Shown here: positions 10,015 through 22,472 of the stretch, piece after piece
How positions within the stretch are numbered: position 1 is the first letter of the stretch
Layout of the letters: each line of letters opens with the position of its first letter
Program-made: the position numbers and the translations under genes
DNA from: Elmis aenea
Taxonomy: Eukaryota > Arthropoda > Insecta > Coleoptera > Elmidae
NCBI GenBank assembly: GCA_947652605.1
Contig: OX393576.1
Coordinates: 53,048,966-53,112,965 of the forward strand
Direction of reading: 5' to 3'
DNA: 64,000 nt
Notes under the pieces: model-generated
Seen by the model: only the letters and a program-made list of their open reading frames with translations
Database searches by the model: none
Told to the model about the DNA's origin: nothing

Positions 10015-12544
10015 TATATATATATTTAAATTTGATAGTTATTCTACTAAGCAGTACTTTATATGGTGCAAATGATTACATTAATAAGGGTTACGTTGTT
10101 ATGCAAAGCAAATGATGCAAGGTTTACACAGATAGATTAAATGATCAATTTTAAACTCCTAAAACAGTTTCATATAGGCGAGAAAAACATGCCATATTAA
10201 TTTTAGAATAATATATCTATTAGTTTAGTAGTTACTTAAATTTAAGTAGCACACAGTTTTAATTTATTAAGGATAAGGTTGTTTTGCAGGGTTCATTTTG
10301 TAAGGTGCTTATAGACAGATTGAAGGACTAATGTGAGACTGTTAATACAGTACCATATAATTTGAAAGAACATTCATTAATAATTTTGAAGTATGTTTAT
10401 GAACGTAGTACTTATCCAAATTTATGTACCGAGAATTTATCATTATTTTTGTCAAGGATAACATTAATATCCAGGATTAAATATGGAAGGTACCTATTTT
10501 CAGACACAATAAAGAACCAACGTGAATCTCTTAACACACTGTTACATAGATTAAAAAAACATGCCCTAATTAATTTACGAATAATATCTTCATGAATTCG
10601 GTAACTAAATTTTATTGTGCGAATAAAGATAACGTTGTTTTATCGAAGGTATTTACGACATAATGAACGACCACAGTAAAATATTTACCTAACTTTCATA
10701 TATGGGTATACTTTTAGTTTAATATTAGTAAGCAGAGTATGCTAATTTCAAGATACTATTTTTTTAAGACGTTAGGATATGAAAAAATGTCAATGAAAAA
10801 AGATATTTTCTACGTTTTATGTATACCTACATTTATTCTATTAATATTTATTTAGAAAAATTAATACTCCTAGAATTACTAAACGTAAATTTATTACCAC
10901 AAAAATTTTAATTAGGAAAATGCAATAAACGCAAAAATTTGCCAACTCATGTTATTTAACATTTACAATCATACATTAATTCCTGCAACTGTAAAACAAT
11001 TGCACGTGAACCATTTGCGATGCGTCAAGTTTTATAGATAAATTCATATGCCTTTGTTCGTATTGTTTATGTTTTCCAATAAGCGCGAATAAAGTGTCAT
11101 CGTCTGTAGTCGACATTTTTGTAAAAGTGTTTCACAGTAATTGATTCATTTGTTTTCTTTATTCTCTAAAAAAAAGAAATCAGTTTTCATACTAAAAAGC
11201 TACTAATAACAAAATATTTTTATTCAGTTTCTTGTTTTAATAATTTTAACATTCCATATGGCACCTTTTACTTGTACACCAATGCAGTAGGCCTTACAGA
11301 AAACATAAATACTTTTTTATTACGACCTTAGAAGCATTGCGCTATTGGTGTGATGAATATTAACATTTTAACTAATATTGTGTTCTCTGCACTGACGGTA
11401 TTATGATCTAATGCCGTGACACAGAATCACGAATCGGTAATCGTTAACATAAAACAGGATTTATTGTTTCGCCAAGTAACTGTTCCATAGAATTTAATCT
11501 TTTTTATCCTGAAAAACGAATAAATAAAGTCATAAATATGCTAATACGCAATAAGAGGAACTGTTACGACAATTTTAGCAATTTGTAGTTTTATGCCTCA
11601 TAGTTCCGCTTATGTTTGATTTAATACTCGAGATAAAGATTCTTCGGACGGGTTGTTTACCTTGCTCATATGTATGAATCACATATTAGCTATCCTATTG
11701 TTATTTATAGAGTTTAATATGACGGCGTGCTTTTCAATGTTGATCGCATGGTCTAATTACGATGGTAGATGACTGGGAATTTGCAGATGTCCCTCGTTTA
11801 ACAAGTAATAGATTTGCTCACCTCAGACTTTGCCAGTAATCAAAATCATTAGTGGGTTGGGAATACCTTTATTGTTAACATACATATATTGGTTTTGATT
11901 ACTCTACAATTTGGATGAGTTAGGCACGACTACTTGATTTAGTTGTATCCTGTAACGATACCGCAGTGGCTCCACCCACCCGTTTCTATTGTTTTATTCA
12001 CTTGTTTTTGTAATATTAATAGGTGGTCAGGACTGCCTTAAGATATCTTGTATCTCATTGGCTAGTCATACGATGCCTTCTTGTTTTAATAAAGAAAAAT
12101 AATGATTTTGGAAGTAAACTGCGAAAATGTATTAGTAAATTTAGGTTTCACAACTGAATAATTATACAATACTGCGTAGTACATAAAATTTAAATGTTTT
12201 TGTTAGTTAAGATGACTCAATTTTCGTTTTTAAATAGAAAACACGTATTTTAATCAAATATTTTGATACGAAATGCTGTTTTTTGTATAATGAAAAGTTA
12301 TATTTTATTTGCCTTGGTTTATGAGTTAAATTGTCCTATTTTCGGAACCTTCATTTTAATTATTATTAAGTCAATTTCAATCACTTCTGTTAAAATTTAT
12401 CTCAAGATTTAGTGAATCCTGTTAAAATGTGTTGATTTTCCGTGTTTTAGATTTATCTATTTATCTATAGAATACAGCTGTCGCAGTCTCTCGCTTTCTA
12501 GTTTTCATTTTAGCTTGTATTTTCAATCATTTTCACTTTAGCCA
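10015..12544. other. 2.5 kb AT-rich DNA, no gene seen
   Basis: No domain, terminal repeat or long ORF. A 77-codon ORF at 10362-10595 has no recognisable motif and is judged chance. Two somewhat less AT-biased patches (about 11640-11830 and 11950-12010) show no structure I can name. Confidence 0.5.
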
Positions 12545-13490
12545 TTTCCTCCTTTACTTCAAAACTTTAATATCTTCTTGGTCGGTCTTCTTGTGTATGA
12601 CGGCACCCCCTTCCATATTTTTTAGGCCATCTTTCTTCATTCATTCTTCGTATATCTTCATACCATCTTAATGTTTTGAGTTCTATTGATTTAATATTGT
12701 CTACATCTACCTACACCCATTTAATCTCGTATATCTTTGTTCCTCTTCTTGTATGTTCTTGTATAGCCATAGCATCGTCGCCAGTAGTCCATCTCCATCG
12801 CCTTGATCTTTGACTTCTACGAGTAACGTATTTCCCATAATTCTGATCTGTATGTACTGAAACTTTTGACTATGGTTTTGTAGATTTTAAGTTTCGTATT
12901 TGTAGTTATTTCGGTCCCATATAAGGCCATGCAGTTGCCTTAAGATCGCCTTTCCTTGTCCTATTCGGTTTCTTATCTTTTGGTTGCTTTTTGCATTGTC
13001 TGATATTTCAATGCCCAGTAGGGTCCCTGAACGTCCCGGTTTTCCGGGATTGTCCCAATTTTGGACCAAAAATTCCTGTACGCTGAAAAGAGCTTTCAGG
13101 GCCGTCAAATATACCAGTTTATTAAAACTAGTAAAACAAATTCCAGAAAATTGCACTTAGCACTTACGTAATAGATTGCATAAGTTTAGTGACGGGTACA
13201 AATGGGGAGGTGCAATCGCGCTTCTAAAGAATTTTTATCCTGAGAAGGTGCATTCGAAACCCCTAAAGAATTTTTATTCCGATTCAAAATACCGTTACAA
13301 TTGTTTTTTAATTAGTTTTTCTTTAAATTTCTTTGCTCCTCCCTTCGGGCTAAGGAGGGATTATTAAATTACTAATTCCCCTTCTTGTCCCAGTCAAGTT
13401 ATTCACAAATCTGGCAACCCTAATAACCAGGTATTTCCACTTATTTACAAGAATATCGTCTTTGTCTTCGGGTAATATTATTTGTTAATC
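12545..13490 (-). pseudogene. RTE-type reverse transcriptase C-terminal relic, split by a MITE
   Basis: Read on the minus strand from about 13490: DDILVNKWKYLG, then after the inserted MITE (13021-13425) IEISDNAK, RNRIGQGKAI and KIYKTIVKSFSTYRSELW, then the basic finger LRWYEDIRRMNEERWPKK near 12600-12680. These correspond to the YLG motif, the ISxRI helix, the YGSE-TW block and the H-V-RM-E C-terminal region of RTE-like non-LTR reverse transcriptases. Stops and frameshifts are present and everything before the YLG block is missing. It is a 5'-truncated dead copy. Confidence 0.7.
13021..13425. mobile_element. hAT-like MITE inside the RTE relic
   Basis: The insert separates two halves of one reverse-transcriptase reading frame. 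The flanks GCCCAGTA (13013-13020) and ACCAGGTA (13426-13433) look like a decayed 8-bp target duplication, since the uninterrupted gene would read GCCCAGGTA there. The ends AGGGTCCCTG and TGGCAACCCTA resemble hAT-like AGGGT...ACCCT termini. The interior contains GGTTTTCCGGG and a pair of ATTTTTATYC repeats. No ORF. Confidence 0.55.
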
Positions 13491-13529
13491 GGAGTGTGAA
13501 TAGCCTAGTATTTGCTAAAGGCAAATATA

Positions 13530-14613
13530 CAGGGTGTTTCTTAAGTATTGCAAAAAAAATCGGGAGGTCATTCCTTATCGAAAATTAAGGGGGGTATTTC
13601 ATATAAAAATATTTCTTTAGACGTCTCCTTTCGGAGCAACACCCCCCTACAGGGGAGCGGTAAGGTTGGGTTTTTATTTTATTTCTCAAATTTGGTTATA
13701 TGTAGGTAAATGATATTTGGTAGATGTTTTATACTTATTAAAAGGTTTCCCATAGTAATATTTTCAATCATCTCCCACCTTCACAGGGGGCTGAAAAGTG
13801 CGACCCCTGTTGGTTTTTTAATCAGAACTTTTTGGTGGGTTGAAATTTTGCAATTGTTTTTTGTTTGTTTTGTTTTGAAAGCTTGATTTATTTAGATTTT
13901 TTTATTCCGTATTTTTTCTCTTAAAACCTACCGTTTTTGAGTAAAAAATAAAATAAGTAAACATAAACCATCAAATTTTTCAATATAAAACGATTCATTT
14001 TGGCGGTTGCCATGGTTGGTTTATGTTCATGTTGGATAGAATTGACGGGGCGTTTTAACGTTGCCACCGCGTGAACGTCAAAAATGAATAACGTCTGTCA
14101 ATTCTACCCAATATGAACATAAACAAACCATGGCAACCACCGAAATGAATCGTTTTATATTGGAATATTAATTTGATGGTTCATGTTTACTTATTTTATT
14201 TTATATTAAAAAACGGTAGGTTTTACAAAAAAACTAATGGATAAAAAACTTTTATAAACGAATCAAGCTTTCAAAAGAGAAAAATTTAAATTGCAAAATT
14301 TTTACTCACCAAAAAGTTCTTGTACAAAAACCAACAGGGGTCGCACTTTTCAGCCCCCTATGAAGGTGGGAGATGATTAAAACTATTACTATGGGAAACA
14401 TTTTAATAAGTATAAAACATCTACTAAATATCATTCTCCTACATATAACCCAATTTGAGAAATAAAATAAATACCTAATTTTACCGCTTCTCTTTAAGGG
14501 GGTGTAACTCCGAAAAGAGAAGTCTAAAGAAAAATGTTTATATGAAAGACCCCCTTAATTTTAGATAAGGAATGACCTTCCGATTTTTTTTGCAATACCT
14601 AAGAAACACCCTG
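13530..14613. mobile_element. Fold-back MITE E, 1084-bp palindrome
   Basis: Ends CAGGGTGTTTCTTAAGTATTGC and GCAATACCTAAGAAACACCCTG, flanked by TA (13528-13529, 14614-14615). The arms pair nearly to the middle: GGTTGCCATGGTTGGTTTATG near 14003 faces its inverse near 14121. The arms have drifted by small indels. No coding capacity. Confidence 0.8.
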
Positions 14614-14615
14614 TA

Positions 14616-16500
14616 TACATAGATTTAAAGAATCTAATAATTAGCACATTTTCATAAAAATCCTAGAAAAATTGCTTAAGTTATTGTATAACATGGACAA
14701 ATATCTTTATTTCAGTCTAGCTTTGCTACTAATTTTGATCGAATTTGCATGCGTTTTTTTGTCATTTGCCAGGTAATGTTCAGTCCTATTACTTTAAAAA
14801 ATAACACGCCACAAATTTGTCCAAACGGCAAAAAGTAACAAGATGTAAAACACACAAAATTGACACAAACATTTTGTACAAGAACACTGATCGATTTTTA
14901 ACTGTGTATTGCTCACCAAAAGAGGCATTTTGTATTGAAGTTTTACTGTTTAAGAGTCATAAAGAGCCTATAAAATTTAAAAAAAAAAAACGTTTCGCCA
15001 TTACTTCAAGTTTTAAGAAAAATAAGCGTTAATTATAAAATAATTTAACCAGCGAGTTCTCCACAACGATCCACCATCATTTAACGTTATGCCGTGCAAC
15101 TATTAACAGCATTATATCCTTTGTATGTAAGCTCGACGGTTATATTCGAAGGGAATGTTAAATTCGTATATAATCAAATCGTGAACGCGCTAACAAGCAG
15201 CTTTTAAGCAGCTCCGGTTGGAAGTCCGCAGAGAGAATTCCTATTTCAAATTTAATGGTAATCCAGTAGGTGCAATTCTAAGTTCTATTACAAACTGGAA
15301 ATCAGTTAGATTCAGACTACGTTAATCACATTTTGCGTTGTTTTGTCACGATTTGATGCTGACGCAATTAAGTTCTATGAATATTAGAAAATCGTGCAAT
15401 AATTCAATAACTAATTATTTAATACGGAAGTGATCCCAGTTATATTGACACATTTAAAGTTTTAATATTTACATAGTGCTTATTCATATATTGACACGTA
15501 AAACCTTGAAGATTTTTAAACAACGTCCAGTAAATGATGAGTGGCGTTTAAGTAAACGTGTTCTGTAATATTTTCTGACACATTCCTTTAAAAGTTTTCA
15601 TATCATACCGTACTAATTGTAAGATGCACACCACGAAAAAAACTATTATATTATTAGACATGGCAGGTTTAAATTTCACCTCATCCATGTAAATCTTTAT
15701 ACGTATAAACATTGAGCCAAGCTTTTTTGTGTTACAGGTTACAGTTATCTATAAAACTACATTAAACTTTCGATTAAGAGTTGCAGTTAGAATTGGTGGT
15801 TTTTCATAACTAATGTAAAATGTTAGAAAAAGAGTTTTTTGTGCGACTAACTAAATTTTATGATCTTTGAACGTAAAATTTAAAAAAATTGTTTGATTAA
15901 ACATGAGCGAACTTCAAGTATTTAACAAGTCGTGGATGAATGTCAGCACACATCTGTTAAAAGCCTTGAACTATCATGAAAATCGATGTATTCTATGCTT
16001 AAATTATTCCATATATGCCTAGAATTTGGATGAGTGAACAGCAGGCTTCGCAAAATAATCTAAAGTTAGACTATATTTTAGACTACTGTAGCAGTTGAAG
16101 TTTATTCCGCAGAGACTTTTCTATATTTCGTATTGAGTTGCGAATATAAAGTCAATAAGAAAGCCTGAACAAATAATTCTTCAGTACATTTATTTGATCC
16201 TATTCTATGTAATAGCAATGTGGTCGCATTTGTGTATTTAGGTTATCCCAGAGATCATTACTATCTGGATTATTCTTTGGTTTTAGAAATAACCCAAACA
16301 AACACTACCTAGTGTTAAATCGCCGAAAAGTTGTATACTATACGATAGCTTACAAAAACATGCTAAAAACTTTGGTGTAGTTTGAAATGACTCCAACTTG
16401 GTTTTCTAATGATTTAGTTTGAAGTCATAATCAAATAGTAAATTTACTTATCCCTCTGGTCAAATAAACATTGCAATTATTAATATAATTTTTTTATTAT
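14616..16500. other. AT-rich DNA, nothing recognised
   Basis: Includes a 71-codon lysine-rich ORF at 14817-15032 with no motif and no homolog I know; treated as chance. No repeats with clear ends. Confidence 0.45.
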
Positions 16501-16539
16501 TTTCGCGTAGATGGTCCCTTTGAGAGTCCCTGTACTGCG

Positions 16540-17260
16540 ACCTATTGGTCTATTGTACCCTCTGGTGATAGCCCCTTAAATGAGTCCTGTGTTTTTCGAA
16601 AACTCCAGGTTTTCTTTAAGGCTGTTTTTCTTAACTCTTCTTGGTTCGGCTTTTTCCATGCCCAGAAGTCTACGCCGACAGGGTGTGAATCCTTCACACT
16701 GGCATAGTACGTGAAGAGGAGTTTCTTCTTCTTCACCACATCCTTTGCATTTATCGGTCCCTGAGAGCTGTATTATGTAGAAGTGTTTGTTTAGCCCACA
16801 GTATCCTGTAGCTGCTCTAATGTCTACACTGCTCATCTTGAGCATTTCTTTTGTCTTTTCTTTAGAGACGTTTGACAGGATAGCCTTAGAATGGGCTTGT
16901 CCTGCTACTTTTTTTAATGAGTATTATGCGCCTGTATTAACATGTCATTAAGAAACCGTTTGGCTGTTCCATAGGATGTACCAACTGCGGGATCTGGTCC
17001 GAAGGTATTTCGCTGGCTAGGCGATCTGCCTTCTCGTTCCCTGGTATATCAGTGTGTCCAGGGCACCATACCAGTTTAACATTATTTCTGCTTCCTAGCA
17101 CGTTAATAGCCCGAATGCAGTTCAGAACAAGTCCTCTTCGGACGAGCCAAGAGCTTGAACGTTGCTTGGTTTTCGGACACTATGAAGATTATTGTATTAT
17201 CCATTTTTTTTAAATGGCGTTTTTGCACATAAGTGCATGGCGTACACATCGGCTTGAAAT
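16540..17260 (-). pseudogene. RNase H and C-terminal Cys-His region of an I/R1-type non-LTR retrotransposon
   Basis: On the minus strand, 17090-17030 reads VKLVWCPGHTDIPGNEKADRL, the HxxxxGNExAD signature of the RNase H domain carried by I/R1/LOA-group elements. Further on (16845-16576) comes RAATGYCGLNKHFY and CKGCGEEEETPLHVLCQC, the C-x2-C-x8-H-x4-C knuckle that follows RNase H in these elements. Several stops break the frame between the two parts. The reverse transcriptase and endonuclease are absent, so this is a 5'-truncated copy. Confidence 0.75.
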
Positions 17261-17329
17261 ATGGTAGCACACTGTCTAAGGCTAACAGACGTGCCTTTTC
17301 TCAGTTGCGCTAAACATTGCAATACTTTT

Positions 17330-17610
17330 GTTCACGATTGTTTTGTAGAAATATGTCAAAATCTAGATAGATTATTAGACCATAATAGTATCTTACATAA
17401 CAAGAGTTGTCGGAAGCATATTACGCACGAGAGAAAAAGTTAGGCACTCGCCGCTACGCGGCTCCGTGCGTATTTCCACGAGAGCGTAATTGTTTTACAA
17501 CTCGTGTTATGTAGCTTATTTTTTCTACGAACACATAATACCTACGATTTTAACGGCTTTTTGGCTAATATACACATGTAATTACGTTGTCTTGTCAATT
17601 TTGACGTAAG
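17330..17610 (+). repeat. Dispersed repeat, copy 1 (inverse copy at 27.7 kb)
   Basis: Contains a small inverted repeat (CATAACAAGAGTTGT near 17397, ACAACTCGTGTTATG near 17500) around a GC-rich patch CCGCTACGCGG. The following block with CTACGAACACATAATACC and ATACACATGTAATTACG recurs on the opposite strand at 27680-27882. Two copies with shared flanks suggest a mobile element whose true ends I could not fix. Confidence 0.55.
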
Positions 17611-17772
17611 CCTACTTTGACATTTCTAGACAAGTGTGCGTTTTGCTTACCGTGCGTTATCTCAGTTACTATGCATGCAAGCAGTGTTTGACGTAAGGCT
17701 ATTTCGATCTTTCTAGCCAAGTGTGCTTACCGTGCGTTAGGACTCACTTACTATGCATGCAGGCTGTGCGGT
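17598..17772. repeat. Tandem duplication of an approximately 88-bp unit
   Basis: Two adjacent copies share TTTGACGTAAG, CTAG-CAAGTGTGC, GCTTACCGTGCGTTA and CTATGCATGCA in the same order (17598-17686 and 17687-17772). The copies differ by small indels. They adjoin the dispersed repeat to the left. Confidence 0.6.
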
Positions 17773-20105
17773 AAGTCATTTACATAAGTGGTAAAAGAAA
17801 AAAAAACTGTTTGCCTAAATAAAACTTTTTAAAGCTAAATGATCAACTTTTAAATTCATAAAACATGTTTCTAGGTAATTGTTACTTATATGATATGCAG
17901 TTGGATTGTTTTTAAGATGAGAATATTTAAAGAAATTGTTTAAGGCACAATAAAACCTTTGTTATAAATTTAAATAAAAAAATTTAAGTAACAATTAAGA
18001 GAAAAAAACTTATTTACGGTTCGCTTCTAGTTCTATTTTGAAGTTTACCCATTTAGTCTACACAGTATTGTTATATGTTGTAAACTTAATTGGTGAGTTG
18101 CACGTTTCCATACTGTTTTTTTTAATAAATTTTAAGAGTGTTTGTAAAATATATTTTTACAAACAAGTTTCTTAATTTCGGTATTTTATCATATCCTTAA
18201 ACTGTAAAAATTGGACAACTATGGCTATATAATATTGTGTATTATACGCATGATAACTTCACTAAGATTTGTTTTAGTTTAGTAATGACATGGATTTTAG
18301 TAAACATAGCTGTTTAAAATTAGCTATACAAATAACAATTCAAAATATTTTTTCCGGATGTAAGGCACAGCGGATTAGTAAGTATAACCAATAATATGTA
18401 TAATATTTTCAAAAAATGGTTGTTAACGTGGGACAAGTTCTGCGGTTTGGAAATATTAGCTTTATACACACATTTAACTACTCAATATTTGTTTAATGCT
18501 TAGTCATGGATTAAAAACGTTCGAATATTAAAATGATGTCGTGACCTGGCTTTAAAATACACCCAACCAGTGGTTATAGATAACGGATGTGTTAAAATTT
18601 TAGGAGAGTCGGTCTAAAATACAATTTTACTAACCACCGTTTCATTCGTTCCAAAAATAGCCAAGAATGACACTAAAAAAATAAATGCATCACGATAATT
18701 CTGTAACAGAAATGACCAAAAATCTACTATGATTTTAATCTAGAATATAATTAAGAGTCTTAGATTTAATTTGCATATACATACTTGTAAAAGACAAATA
18801 AACCTGTGAGTAATGCCAGTAATGCCATCATTGATGCGTTGACTAATAATGCTTTCATACTCTGTTGGAAAGTAAATCCAGAATGGCATAAGCGCACTTT
18901 ATAAAAAACAGAATTTTTCTTAATAAGTTAAAAAAAAAATCTTGAGCATTTTAATTTACCCATAAAAGAAACATAATGCAATTATGGATGTGAAAATGCT
19001 ACACTGCAAGTCGCAAATAAAATGGATGTAAAAATAATTAGGTAATAAGAAACATAAAAAGTGCAAGTTTTGTATGTCATCTAAAAGCAATAAAACAAAT
19101 ATTTGTTGTTGCAAATTTTTTATTTTAGGTTTTTATAACATATAATTTTTATATAAACCGATCGTTAATTTTATTTAATCAAAAATAAGAAATGTATAGA
19201 TTTATTCATTTAATTTTGCGTTAATTAAACATTTACAAACCCACAAAATTGTATCTAATAATAACTTAAATATCGCAATTTCCAATAAACATTTCTTTGT
19301 ATTTTGTATATGGATTTTAAAACAGAAATGTAGAATGATATTTACAAATAGGTACACTTGCAAGTAACGGTGTTTTCCTAAAAGCACGATGATTAAAAAT
19401 ACGGTTAGCCGCAATATTTACCAAACAAAAAAGTTATGTTTGGTATGTTCAGTTGTTGGGACAACAAACTCCTAACCCATTAACCCGATAATCAGTATCT
19501 TCAGTTTATTTAGTTACCATATGGTAATATAGTTTACAATCAAATGTAATTACAAAGTTTATGTGGTTTACTTCGTAGAATAGCAAATGTACGGTTTAAT
19601 TTGCATTCCTTTGCCAGTTGGAGTAAATTTAAGCTTAATCTATTTAATGAAATGGTTTTCTAGGAAGAGCATATAAATATACAATAATTTAGATCAAGGG
19701 GAAGCTGTAAAACTGTATAGCAATTAGAATTGAAGTAGGGCATAATAAAATGTTGATTCTCAAAAACAAAATTAGGTTGTATTTACGTTATATGGGCTTC
19801 ATTAATACTCTGCATTTTTGTAAGTAATTTTATTTTGTTTTCAATTTAAGAAGTTTGTGCCTCAAATTAATACACTTGTATGCATATTTTGTTAATGATG
19901 CATGAAATACGGTAAAGGTAATCTTTAATTTTAATATGGTACTAATTTATGACATGATGCATAATTGTGCAGTTATGCAGTAGTGAATATATATAAAAAA
20001 ACAAAGTTTTTAGATATGGTGGTTCTAAAATTTTTTTAAATTTAAAATTTGCAATGCACCTAATTCTATAGATTAATAAACATTTTAACTTTAACCTAAT
20101 TTGCT
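17773..20105. other. 2.3 kb AT-rich DNA, no gene seen
   Basis: No coding signal or structured repeat recognised on either strand. Confidence 0.5.
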
Positions 20106-20109
20106 ACGT

Positions 20110-20720
20110 TTGTTTTTGAGTCTGGATGTCGCCAATGGTCAATCCTAGTCACGATTACAATCTGATCACTACACTACTGTGACTTCATAGCACTGTGCTC
20201 TGCTTTTGTACATTTTCAGTCTACACAAGTTCAAAGGGTTTAATCCTTTTGAGCCTACGCACTAGTTGTTGATTATCGAGAAGTTGGAGCACTTCAATGT
20301 TGGAATGTCTGTGGAGCCTCTCCTCAAGGCTTTTGGCAGCTTTTTTAATTTCTTCCTGGACAGATTCAACCTGGAGGTGCCGTGTAAATCGCTGTTCCAA
20401 ATATACCAAGGAGCATTAACTATGCTCCTTAATACACGGTTTTGGAAGCCAGCACATATCTCTATACTTCATCTTCAGCTGTTCCGTTTTCTTTTTGACG
20501 TGTTCCTTCCATTTTAACTTGACCTCTAAGTTTAGGCCAAGATATTTAGCAGTATTTTTGCAAGGGATTATGTTATTATTTAGATACACTGGTAGGTCGT
20601 TAATTCTTTTGTCGGTGAAATTAACGTGAACAGATTTTTCTTCGTTGATTTTTATATGCCACTGTTTTGTCCATGGATATATTTGATTAATTGCGCTTTG
20701 GAGATTTCTGTGGTTCTAAA
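20110..20720 (-). pseudogene. Jockey-type reverse transcriptase 3' relic with internal deletion
   Basis: The minus strand reads, near 20650-20500, KINEEKSVHVNFT-like sequence, VYLNNNIIPCKNTAKYLGL and a WKEHVKKKTEQLK helix, as in the palm end of Jockey-clade reverse transcriptases. At about 20430-20420 the frame jumps from KPCIKEHS to a VNAPWYI block that normally lies well over 100 residues later, so the thumb segment is deleted. After a frameshift the C-terminus continues VQEEIKKAAKSLEERLHRHS and ends RRLKRIKPFELV, typical for Jockey elements. The 3' untranslated tail occupies about 20110-20220. Confidence 0.75.
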
Positions 20721-20724
20721 ATAA

Positions 20725-21645
20725 ACTGAAAATCCTTAGTACAAAATTCTATAATTTATTGTTGAAAACATTATTGTTGAATCCACAGGTAAATCTAGTA
20801 ATTGTTATTTCACGTTTCATGAACAATTAATTGATGTCAAAATCCATCATTAATAAGCACTAGTTTTACTAATTTGCGAAAGCAGATAGTTTTCTAATCC
20901 TTGTAATACTACGGCAATTTTGTTCTGGTCAAAATGGGGTAAGAATCGTTATAATTCAATATTACTGTGGCTCTTATTTTGTTTATATAACGTTTATTTA
21001 TTTGTCACTGTCTAGACTTTTATTATAAAAACTAGCGTATTTATTTATTGTTTGCTTTTTTTTTAAAATATTCGTTGGTGCACATTAAAAATTTGATAAC
21101 GTTTCCCTATTTAAAAAAACTCAACGCACTAAAAGCTGATAGTAGGGGGGATACATCATTTAAAACGTATTTCAAAAATGTTACTGAAAGCAAAAGCAAC
21201 GGTAAAATATAAAAATAAAAAAAGAACGCTGCGGTATACGAATTGACATTTTGTAAAACCACTTTTATAAATAAACCAAAAGTTTTGAATCATTACGCAT
21301 ACTCTTCGACGTAATGTAATCTTTTCGTCTTTTATTCCTTTTGTAATAATTAGGTAGATAATTCAAAACAAACTTCCGTATAGATGTATTTCCAACAATC
21401 ATTAAGTAATAGCAAGTAAACTTATAAATCAACACTTTTCCAACTAGGTTTTGCACTAATTACCTTAGGCTTAGACACTTCAAATACGCCGGCATATTAG
21501 AAAAACTAATTAAATACGTATGTGCCGCGGGAAAAAAAAAATACAAACCATTTGTAATAGGTAATTTGTTCAACAACAATACCGAGTTTTATTAAGAAAT
21601 GTGTAATTATTAGCAATTTAATGTTTTTGTCACCGATGTTGACTG
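20725..21645. other. AT-rich DNA, nothing recognised
   Basis: No repeats or coding signal identified. Confidence 0.45.
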
Positions 21646-21649
21646 GAAA

Positions 21650-21856
21650 TATTTATACAGGTCAGTGACATTCAGGGGCGACAAGAGACGTGGCAGGGCT
21701 CGGGGGAAAAATCGCAATTTTCAGAACCATCGTTCTAAGGTTAATACGCGTGTAAAAAATGATATCCGGGCCCCTGTGAGTCCCGGACCAAGGGAATTTT
21801 ACACAACATATATAAGCACATTTAACTATTTTAATGCCAACTTCGCGGCTCATTAG
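21650..21856. other. GC-richer island, possible old DNA-transposon end
   Basis: The block CAGGGGCGACAAGAG...GGGCCCCTGTGAGTCCCGG is distinctly less AT-rich than its surroundings and resembles the GC-rich subterminal sequence of hAT-like elements. Terminal repeats or target duplications could not be shown. ORFs of 63 codons on both strands look incidental. Confidence 0.25.
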
Positions 21857-21859
21857 AAA

Positions 21860-22180
21860 AAATGAAATTGGTGGTACCTGTTATCTCAAAAATGGCAAGT
21901 GAAAAAAAATCAAAATTAACAGTTACATTTTACATTAAAAAGTATCGTAGGAAGGTACTAAAAAATTGATCTAATAATTAAGAGGAAAACAGTACGAGAG
22001 AAAAAATAAATTCAACGTTTTCATATTTTTTGCTATAACTTCTGAAGTACGACGAATTTTGTACTTTAAAAAATGATTGTAGCTTCTCTCATATTTAAGA
22101 ATAATTCATCTAATTAAAGCAAACCTCTATCTCTTATAATAAACGAGATCCCCATGCTAAAAATGTTATCTGAGACACCC
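21860..22180. repeat. Single arm of the 46.5-47.5 kb fold-back family
   Basis: The order of words (AAAAATGGCAAGTGA, TTTTTGCTATAACTTCTGAAGTACGA, TTATAATAAACGAGATCCCC, ATGTTATCTGAGACACCCT) matches the right arm of the element at 46470-47530. Only this arm is present here. Confidence 0.6.
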
Positions 22181-22472
22181 TCTACCTATATATATTTATT
22201 TTTAAATTAATTTGTTTTCAATGCGATGGATTTGCTTGTTTATTAACACAAAGTTTATTTAATCTATGTGTCATTGAGAAGAGGGCTGCTCGTAGCTCTT
22301 TTTCTACTACTAAACGGGTTCGATATTTGGATTTCAGCTTATGCAGAAAATCCCATTCCACATAAATATGATGTTACGAATGGCAGCAGTACTTGCATTG
22401 CTTTGCTTGTATTATATTCTTTACTTCGATTCACCTAAAATTGAACTAGGGTTTCACTCTAAAATCTTTGTT

